From an uncultured Rhodospira sp. (GTDB lineage Bacteria > Pseudomonadota > Alphaproteobacteria > Rhodospirillales > Rhodospirillaceae), in the NCBI RefSeq assembly GCF_937138205.1, contig NZ_CAKZOT010000034.1, positions 1 through 40,220 on the forward strand: a stretch of DNA of 40,220 nucleotides. The letters are read 5' to 3'. Under the pieces are notes generated by a model. That model did not search any database. It was not told the DNA's origin and saw only the letters and a list, made by a program, of their open reading frames with translations. This document shows, in pieces, positions 34,496 to 40,220 of this stretch. The translations under genes were made by a program, and so were the position numbers. Position 1 is the first letter of the stretch. Each line of letters begins with the position of its first letter.

Positions 34496-35658
34496 TGCTC
34501 GAGGCGTTCTTCAACAATCCTGCGGCGATGATCATCGCCACGGGGGTCCTGGTGGGGCTGGCGGCGACGCTGGTCGGCACCTTCCTTGTGCTGCGCGGCA
34601 ACAGCATGGTGTCGGACGCCATCAGCCATTCGATCGTCTTCGGCATCGTGATCGTGTGGATGATCACGCGCGAGCAAAGCGGGCCGGTGCAGATTGTCGG
34701 CGCCGCCTTGACCGGGGTGTTGACGGTGGTCCTGATCGAACTGCTGGTGAGCACCCGGCGCGTCAAGCACGACGCCGCCATCGGCCTCGTCTTCCCGGTG
34801 CTGTTCTCCATCGGCGTTCTGTTGCTGAACATCTATGCCCGCGACGTGCACATCGACCAGCACACGGTGCTATTGGGCGAGATCGGCTTCGTCTGGCTGG
34901 ATACGGTGGACATCGCGGGCTACGCCGTGCCGCAGGCGCTGCTGGCCATGAGCGCCATGACGCTGATCAACCTGCTGTTCGTCGCCGTGTTCTACAAGGA
35001 ACTGAAGCTGTCGAGCTTCGATACCGCCCTGGCGAAGGCGTTGGGCTTCGCGCCGGGTGTGCTGTTCTACGCGCTGTTGAGCCTGACCAGCGCCACCGCC
35101 GTTGCCGCCTTTGACGCCGTCGGCGTGATCCTGTTCGTCGCCTTCGTCATCGTGCCGCCGTCGGCGGCCTACCTGCTGACCGATCGCCTGTCGCGGATGC
35201 TGGTGTTCGGGGCCGCCATCTCCGTGGCGTCGACGGTGTCGGGGTATGTCCTCGCGGTCGCGTTCGACGTGTCCATCGGCGGCATGATGGCGTCGATGAC
35301 GGGGGCTTTCCTGATGCTGGCGTTTCTGTTCGGGCCGCGCCATGGCCTGATCGCGCAGGAACTGCGGCGGCGCGGCCAGCGCCGGGCCAACGAATGCCGC
35401 ACCCTGACCGTCCACCTGTGCAACCACGAGGGCGAGCAGGGCCAGCACGAGGAAAGCACCGTCCAGGCGTTGCGCGAACACCTGCTGTGGGACGACCGGA
35501 AGGCGCGCCACGTGATCGCAAGGGGGCGCGAACAAGGCCTGATCGTGCAACGGGACGAGATGCTGCACTTGACCGAGAAAGGCCGGTCGGCGGCGTTGGA
35601 GATCCTGGAGCCCTGGCGCCAGAAGGACCCGCGCGCGAACGCCGTTCCGGCGGCGTAA
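34495..35658 (+). CDS. Second metal ABC permease with C-terminal winged-helix-like tail
   Basis: A 387-residue ABC-3 permease (about 1-279; VSDAISHSIVFGIVIVW, KHDAAIGLVFPVLFSIGVLL, AAFDAVGVILFVAFVIVPP). The C-terminal 105 residues are soluble: CRTLTVHLCNHEG, EHLLWDDRKARHVIARGREQGLIVQRD, LHLTEKGRSAALEI, consistent with a winged helix. It pairs with the preceding permease. The ATG shares one base with the preceding TGA. It ends the operon and is convergent with the CYTH-CHAD gene with only 18 bases between them. Confidence 0.9.
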   Translation: MLEAFFNNPAAMIIATGVLVGLAATLVGTFLVLRGNSMVSDAISHSIVFGIVIVWMITREQSGPVQIVGAALTGVLTVVLIELLVSTRRVKHDAAIGLVFPVLFSIGVLLLNIYARDVHIDQHTVLLGEIGFVWLDTVDIAGYAVPQALLAMSAMTLINLLFVAVFYKELKLSSFDTALAKALGFAPGVLFYALLSLTSATAVAAFDAVGVILFVAFVIVPPSAAYLLTDRLSRMLVFGAAISVASTVSGYVLAVAFDVSIGGMMASMTGAFLMLAFLFGPRHGLIAQELRRRGQRRANECRTLTVHLCNHEGEQGQHEESTVQALREHLLWDDRKARHVIARGREQGLIVQRDEMLHLTEKGRSAALEILEPWRQKDPRANAVPAA

Positions 35659-35676
35659 GGGACGCTGCCGCCGGTG

Positions 35677-37230
35677 CTATTTCCAGTACCCGGCCTTGTG
35701 GCGGACGCGTGCCAGGGTCTCGGCGGCGTCGGCCAGCCTGTCGGCGGCGTCGCGCCGGTGCCAGCCGGCCACCAGCCCCGCCGCCCAGGCCCGTTCCGTC
35801 GCCGCCGCGATGTCGTCGCCGGTCCGCTGCTCGGCCAGGGTGTCGTGCAGGACGGCGGTGGCCACGGCGACGTCGTTCAGCGCCCCCAGTTCGTCCTGCA
35901 GGTCGGACAGAGCGCCCAGCAGCCCCTTGACGGCCTTTCGGTTGAACAGACTGGCGAAGAACTCGGCCGTGTAGCGCAGTTTCTTGACCTGAATCCGCAG
36001 CCGGTGGCGCTTGGCCTCGGACAGGCGATCGAACCGCCGCGCCGGCTTGGCCACCTTGCGCCAGCGCCGCGCAAGCATGGCGCGGGCGAAGTCGGTGACC
36101 GGGGCATCGCGGCCCGGCCGGTCCGCCGCCGTCAGCCAATCCCCGCCCTCGATCCACGCGCCGATCCGCAGCAGCAGGCGGGCGAAGCGCGGATCGGCCA
36201 CCGCCGCGACCGCGTCCTCGATGCGCGCGTCGCGGCGGTCGGCGAACAGGCGGCGCAGGCTGTCCAGGCCGCTGTCGCCGCGAAAGCAGGTGCGCACCGG
36301 GTCCAGGATGTCGGTGAGGAAAACATCGGCATCGCGCGCCGGCCCGAGCGCGCCCATCAGCCAGCGCAACTCGGTCTTCACGGCCTCAAGGTCCGGACCC
36401 GCCACCAAGGCCCGAAAGGTCGTCATCGCCGAGCGCAACCGGCGGGTCGCCACCCGCATCTGGTGGACCGCCTCGCCGTCGCGGCCGTCCAGCAGGGGGC
36501 GCGCGTTGGCGTCGATCTGCGCCAGGCAGCCGGAGGCGATGGCCTGGAACGCCTCGGCCACCGTCATTTCCGGCGACAGGTCGGGTGCCTTGCCCTTGAC
36601 CGGCGTCGGCGCGGCCGCGCCGACGGTCAGGTCGTGCCCGCGCGCGGCCTTGCTCTGGGACTCCAGGCGCACCGGCACCGCCTCGGCAATGCGCAGCGCC
36701 AGCGCGTACAGGTCGGCGGGCGTTCCCTCGGCCAGTTCCAGTTCGACTTCGTGGATTGGCAGCGCGCGCCCGTCGCCGCGCACGGTGCCCCGGTCCAGAG
36801 CCAACAGTACGCGCGACGATCCGTTCGAGATCGGCACTTCCGTGCGGCGGATCTCGGTGCTGAACCGGGGGCGCAGGGCCGCGTCCGTCACCCCGGCCAG
36901 GGCCGCGTCGAGCCCGGCGGCGCGGGGCTTGTCCAGGGTGGGGTTCGCGCCGGCGATCTCCTCTTCCCATTCCAGCCGCCGAAACACGCCGGCCTCGTCG
37001 CGCCCGCCCGCCTTGACCGTCTGCACCCAGCGGCCCTCGACACGGCGCAGGCGAACGGTGACGCCGCGTTTCCACAGGCGCCCGTCGTCGGTGTCGTAGT
37101 AGACGCTGTCGAGCACACGGGTTCTGGACCGCCCTTGCCGCTCCGTCCGCAACCAGGGCAGACGGGCGACCTGGAGAAGGCCGTCCTCACTTACGGCCAG
37201 CTTGAGTTCGGTCTCCGTGGCGATCGTCAT
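35677..37230 (-). CDS. CYTH and CHAD domain protein
   Basis: A 517-residue protein. The N-terminal CYTH domain (about 1-200) has the EXEXK signature in ETELKLAV (E6, E8, K10), and Arg/Lys/Glu tracts of the triphosphate tunnel. The C-terminal CHAD domain (about 220-510) is all-helical with conserved His/Arg in VHQMRVATRRLRS, LMGALGPARDADVF and HRLRIQVKKLRYTAEFF. CYTH enzymes hydrolyse inorganic triphosphate (as YgiF does), and CHAD domains bind polyphosphate granules. Length and order match the family. It is the last ordinary housekeeping gene before the AT-rich right-hand patch. Confidence 0.92.
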   Translation of the reverse strand: MTIATETELKLAVSEDGLLQVARLPWLRTERQGRSRTRVLDSVYYDTDDGRLWKRGVTVRLRRVEGRWVQTVKAGGRDEAGVFRRLEWEEEIAGANPTLDKPRAAGLDAALAGVTDAALRPRFSTEIRRTEVPISNGSSRVLLALDRGTVRGDGRALPIHEVELELAEGTPADLYALALRIAEAVPVRLESQSKAARGHDLTVGAAAPTPVKGKAPDLSPEMTVAEAFQAIASGCLAQIDANARPLLDGRDGEAVHQMRVATRRLRSAMTTFRALVAGPDLEAVKTELRWLMGALGPARDADVFLTDILDPVRTCFRGDSGLDSLRRLFADRRDARIEDAVAAVADPRFARLLLRIGAWIEGGDWLTAADRPGRDAPVTDFARAMLARRWRKVAKPARRFDRLSEAKRHRLRIQVKKLRYTAEFFASLFNRKAVKGLLGALSDLQDELGALNDVAVATAVLHDTLAEQRTGDDIAAATERAWAAGLVAGWHRRDAADRLADAAETLARVRHKAGYWK

Positions 37231-37587
37231 GGGCGCGCGGGTCCCTTTCGTCCCTGGGGTCGGTGAACCGGGGCCTGTCCGGCCGCCCCGGGGGCTGGCC
37301 GACGGTCGCCGTGTGTTTCAAATTCGTGACAAGCCCCTTTATGGCAGATGATCCCCGGATAGGTCCAGGGCATTGCCGCGTCGGCCTGGGCGAAAGAAGA
37401 AAATCGCGCCCAGACAGTCGTCGTAATTGCGTATTGGGTTTGCCGTCCCTTATCTGCACCCGAGGTTAGCGCTGTACTTATCAATAACCCGTTTTGACCA
37501 AGAAATCAGATTTTCTTCTAAAACAAAAAATTTTGGGCTTGATTTTTCCCGGCTTTAAGTAGTATTGAGTTGAGCGAATATTTTGGG
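37231..37587. other. Transition to AT-richer DNA
   Basis: No convincing gene. The first part resembles the GC-rich chromosome and must hold the CYTH-CHAD promoter. From about 37480 the composition turns AT-rich (runs of A and T, for example 37501-37550). The zeta-like gene ends at its right edge. A short rightward frame at 37570-37782 is only the antisense of that gene. Confidence 0.4.
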
Positions 37588-38100
37588 TCAGTCGGCTCCA
37601 AAGCCACTGTTGTCGTACAACGTTACGTGATTTGCGTGAAAACAAGCGGAAACGACATTTTCCATGGATCGATAATAGCGCTTGACGATTTTTTCTGTAG
37701 GAACGCTATGGCCACCGTTCCGAACACGATATTGCACCCGTTCAATATTGATTTTGGGATTCTCGGTCCCAACAAAATATAACTCGACAAAATAACCGCG
37801 ATCTCGGGCGTCCTTTATCATGTCTATCTTGCTTGGGTGGGATAGAACTGTCTCAAAACAAAAAGAAACTTTAAGGCTCATGTAATAACGTCTCTGGCGT
37901 TCGGCCTCGAAAAAGGCCTCCTGCTCGCGCTATAGTTGCGCTAGGTGCTTGTGGTCGGGATCACCTTTTAACTCTCTCGCAATATCATCAGCATTTATGT
38001 AATTCGGAATTTTCTTGTGCAGTGAAAATGCTTTGTAGATCGAAGTTTTTCCGGAGCCGTTGGGGCCAGCAAAAATCGTAAGAACAGGCCTGCCAACCAT
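37588..38100 (-). pseudogene. Zeta-type toxin (AAA kinase-like) interrupted by in-frame TAG
   Basis: The frame starts at ATG 38100, 4 bases after the small upstream gene. It encodes a zeta-toxin-like P-loop protein: VLTIFAGPNGSGKTSIYKAF (Walker A), then YINADDIARELKGDP. TAG at 37930-37932 stops it at 56 residues. The same frame then runs REQEAFFEAERQRR, SFCFETVLSHPSK, GYFVELYFVGTENP, VQYRVRNGGHSVP, and KIVKRYYRSMEN, all in the order of the family, until TGA at 37588-37590. A CAG-to-TAG change is the simplest cause. The C-terminus also seems some 20-30 residues short. Zeta toxins phosphorylate UDP-GlcNAc; this copy should be inactive unless the stop is read through. Confidence 0.82.
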
Positions 38101-38104
38101 AATT

Positions 38105-38362
38105 TCAGGCGCCAACCTTTTGTAAGGACTGTTTAATTGCAACAGTCTCGCTTGATGGTTCGGCGCCTTCTTTGCCTAAATTTTGCGGTTCATAGTAAAA
38201 AATCTTACTTCCATTCCATATAGGCAAACAATTACTCCCCTTGGCTGCTTCAGCCTTAACAACTGCGTGCACACTCCGCAACGCTTTCTGGCGATCTCTT
38301 TTTGGAAGTCGCGACAAACCATCATACTGCGTATCGTCAGGTTCTTTAAGCGTTCGCGCCAT
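38105..38362 (-). CDS. Small antitoxin-like protein upstream of zeta
   Basis: An 85-residue basic protein (MARTLKEPDDTQYDGLSRLPKRDRQKALRSVHAVVKAEAAKGSNCLPIW...). It begins at ATG 38362 with GGAG 8 bases upstream and ends 4 bases before the zeta start. I do not recognise a family. Its position makes it the likely antitoxin or partner of the zeta-like protein. It appears intact. A promoter-like CATAAT (38419-38414, minus) preceded by TG lies 52 bases upstream of the start. GC content is low compared with the chromosome. Confidence 0.55.
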   Translation of the reverse strand: MARTLKEPDDTQYDGLSRLPKRDRQKALRSVHAVVKAEAAKGSNCLPIWNGSKIFYYEPQNLGKEGAEPSSETVAIKQSLQKVGA

Positions 38363-38987
38363 ATGCAGCTCCGCAAAACACAGGACTGTCGATAAGTATG
38401 ATGGGAACGCATGATTATGCACACGGTTCACCCAACAGAAACCCTAAAAAAGCAATTCAGAAACGATGTTACAAGATCTCTTGCTCAGTTAAACATATGT
38501 TGCAAGCCCTGCGAATGCGCTGCGCACTCCTGCGTGAACTCACCAAGCATCAAAGGGCGACTGAAGCAACCTTGAGGCAGTGTGACAGAAAAGCGCACCT
38601 TTTAGAAGCGGCTCGGACTCCGGTATCCCGCCAACCCTCCATAGGTTCCGTAGGGTGCGTTCGACCGGCGCGCCTCGCAAGAGCGCGGCGGGCAACGCAC
38701 CGTTGACCGCGCGCCAGGCGCGAGAACCGGTTCCAGCCGCACCGCCAATCGGTTAGTCTCTGTGGGGTTCCAGCTCTGGCCCCAATCGCCGAGCCCGCGC
38801 GAGCGCTGCTGCGGCGCGCGCGACTCGCGGAGCGCTCGAAACGCTGTTTGATATGGTGAATCAAAGAGTTGGCAAAAACCGGTCGGCGCCGGCAACCGCT
38901 CCGACACGGTGCTAAATGAGCGACTCTTGCCAGCGCTCGAAAAATCGGCGAAACTCCATGGCGGATCAGGCCCCTGCGGGGCGGGCT
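38363..38987. other. Gene-free stretch with probable CRISPR leader
   Basis: No supported gene in about 600 bases. It contains the promoter side of the leftward antitoxin-like gene (up to about 38480), then a related half-element of the palindromic repeat (38648-38701), a 6-bp inverted repeat TTTGAT/ATCAAA (38847-38865), and GCCCC-TGC-GGGGC (38970-38982), just before the first CRISPR repeat. The last 150-200 bases are the likely leader, since the degenerate repeat is at the other end of the array. Confidence 0.45.
38648..38701. repeat. Related half of the palindromic element
   Basis: CCGTAGGGTGCGTTCGAC at the left and GCGGCGGGCAACGCACC at the right mirror the left hairpin of the element at 12173-12214 (CCGTAGGGCGCACTCGAC, GCGGCGGGCAGTGCGCC). 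GGTGCGTT (38654-38661) pairs with AACGCACC (38694-38701), 8 bp perfect. The base changes in the two arms compensate each other between the copies, which supports a selected stem. Confidence 0.65.
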
Positions 38988-40194
38988 ACTTCCGGGGCAG
39001 TCATGCCCCGGCCTCATTGAAGCATCCATGTAGCGGCACAGGCGTTCGTAACTGTCGAACTTCCGGGGCAGTCATGCCCCGGCCTCATTGAAGCGGACAA
39101 GGTGCCGCGCCCTGGCGGCAAGGGTGGTGCCACTTCCGGGGCAGTCATGCCCCGGCCTCATTGAAGCAGTGTAGAAGTCGGCCCCGCTGTCGAAGCTGGT
39201 CGCGCACTTCCGGGGCAGTCATGCCCCGGCCTCATTGAAGCAGGTTCGCGAATGGCGCCGCCACCCGATCGGCAATGCCGTACTTCCGGGGCAGTCATGC
39301 CCCGGCCTCATTGAAGCGCCAAGGACATCCGGTCCTCTGTCTGTATCATTGCGTACTTCCGGGGCAGTCATGCCCCGGCCTCATTGAAGCGGCCATGCCC
39401 CGCAGCGACCCGACCGCGACGCCAAGACCACTTCCGGGGCAGTCATGCCCCGGCCTCATTGAAGCATCGACGACATCGCCATGGATCAGGACTCCTTCTT
39501 CTTGACTTCCGGGGCAGTCATGCCCCGGCCTCATTGAAGCATCTCGCGGGCAAAACAAAGGAACGCACCTACGGCCGCACTTCCGGGGCAGTCATGCCCC
39601 GGCCTCATTGAAGCCTACCGCTGCACCCGAGGGCGCACCAATCGGCCCCGTGGACTTCCGGGGCAGTCATGCCCCGGCCTCATTGAAGCCAACAGGGTGT
39701 GCGAAAGGGTGGCGCATGGAAACGGAATACTTCCGGGGCAGTCATGCCCCGGCCTCATTGAAGCATCAGCGCGCGCATTGTCCGCTGCCTGTTCGGCGTC
39801 GACTTCCGGGGCAGTCATGCCCCGGCCTCATTGAAGCCCCCCGGCCATCGCACGGGCTAGGGTGTCGATGACACTTCCGGGGCAGTCATGCCCCGGCCTC
39901 ATTGAAGCGGCATTCCGGTAGACGACATCACCAAGGACCAGAGAACTTCCGGGGCAGTCATGCCCCGGCCTCATTGAAGCTCCGGGCGCGCGGACACAGA
40001 CAGAGCCGGCGATGTGAACATACTTCCGGGGCAGTCATGCCCCGGCCTCATTGAAGCTGGAAATGGACCATGATGTCCCAGTCCCCACGACGTACTTCCG
40101 GGGCAGTCATGCCCCGGCCTCATTGAAGCCCGGGCGGACTCCTCGGCTTGGACGGCCCTGCGCCACACTTCCGGGGCAGTCATGCCCCGGCCTC
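38988..40194 (+). CRISPR. CRISPR array, 17 repeats and 16 spacers
   Basis: Sixteen identical 36-base repeats (starting ACTTCCGGGG, ending CATTGAAGC) begin at 38988, 39059, 39132, 39206, 39282, 39355, 39430, 39505, 39579, 39654, 39729, 39802, 39873, 39945, 40022 and 40094. A seventeenth starts at 40167 and matches only for 28 bases before diverging. Spacers are 35-41 bases, all different. Each repeat has a perfect 8-bp palindrome CCGGGGCA/TGCCCCGG with loop GTCA, and the last eight bases ATTGAAGC resemble the 5' handle of class 1 crRNAs (Cas6-cut). The degenerate repeat at the right end suggests that the leader is on the left and transcription is rightward. No cas gene is in view. Type cannot be assigned with certainty. 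Confidence 0.98.
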
Positions 40195-40220
40195 CCGCGC
40201 GCAACCCAAGGCGGGCGCCA

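Noticed and set aside
37570..37782. Plus-strand 70-codon frame in the AT-rich patch
   Set aside because: It is antisense to the zeta-like gene, whose motifs are clear.
39346..40204. Repeated peptide MRPGHDCPGS in frames over the CRISPR array
   Set aside because: It is the translation of the CRISPR repeat and interrupted by spacers; not a coding repeat protein.

Overview
The window looks like chromosome of a GC-rich purple non-sulfur alphaproteobacterium, probably in or near the Rhodospirillales. The reasons are a bacteriochlorophyll/carotenoid block (bchI-bchD-bchO-crtI-crtB), the gatB/YqeY-like gene, dnaG and rpoD in a row opposite carA, and an ftsB next to what looks like the first codons of pdhA. 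The genus is inferred from gene content only.

Layout. 1-2443: housekeeping genes on the minus strand (pdhA start, ftsB, a lytic transglycosylase, an N-formylglutamate amidohydrolase). 2748-4886: tRNA-Val(GAC) and its terminator, then a transposase-like tail, an intact XRE/ImmA metallopeptidase gene and a DUF4411 PIN-type toxin gene broken by one in-frame TAA; this is a small accessory island. 5018-12105: a small secreted protein, then bchI, bchD and bchO (Mg-chelatase subunits and a hydrolase) and crtI and crtB (lycopene/spirilloxanthin-type carotenoid route). 12173-12948: a palindromic element, a small membrane protein and tRNA-Ile(CAT). 13007-20681: a membrane PAS histidine kinase, then rpoD (with a very large extra segment), dnaG and the YqeY-like gene on the minus strand. 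20926-25039: carA, a ProX-type tRNA editing protein, paaK and a DUF2189 membrane protein. 25173-25792: a higBA toxin-antitoxin pair with a clear palindromic operator. 26035-29629: a peptide-type ABC importer (binding protein and two permeases, no ATPase genes). 29654-31097: small uncertain ORFs and pheA. 31481-35658: a Mn/Fe-type ABC importer (binding protein, ATPase, two permeases that both carry a C-terminal winged-helix tail). 35677-37230: a CYTH-CHAD protein. 37556-38362: an AT-richer patch with a small antitoxin-like gene and a zeta-type toxin gene interrupted by an in-frame TAG. 38988-40194: a CRISPR array of 17 repeats that runs almost to the window edge, with no cas gene in view.

How the parts work together. 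bchI and bchD make two of the three subunits of magnesium chelatase, and crtI/crtB make the carotenoids that accompany bacteriochlorophyll in the photosystem. The yqeY-dnaG-rpoD row is the classic macromolecular-synthesis arrangement. The accessory DNA (two damaged toxin loci, a live-looking higBA, and the CRISPR array) sits at a tRNA gene and in the AT-richer right end. The most unusual single protein is RpoD, 921 residues long, with about 285 residues of unrecognised sequence between regions 1.2 and 2.
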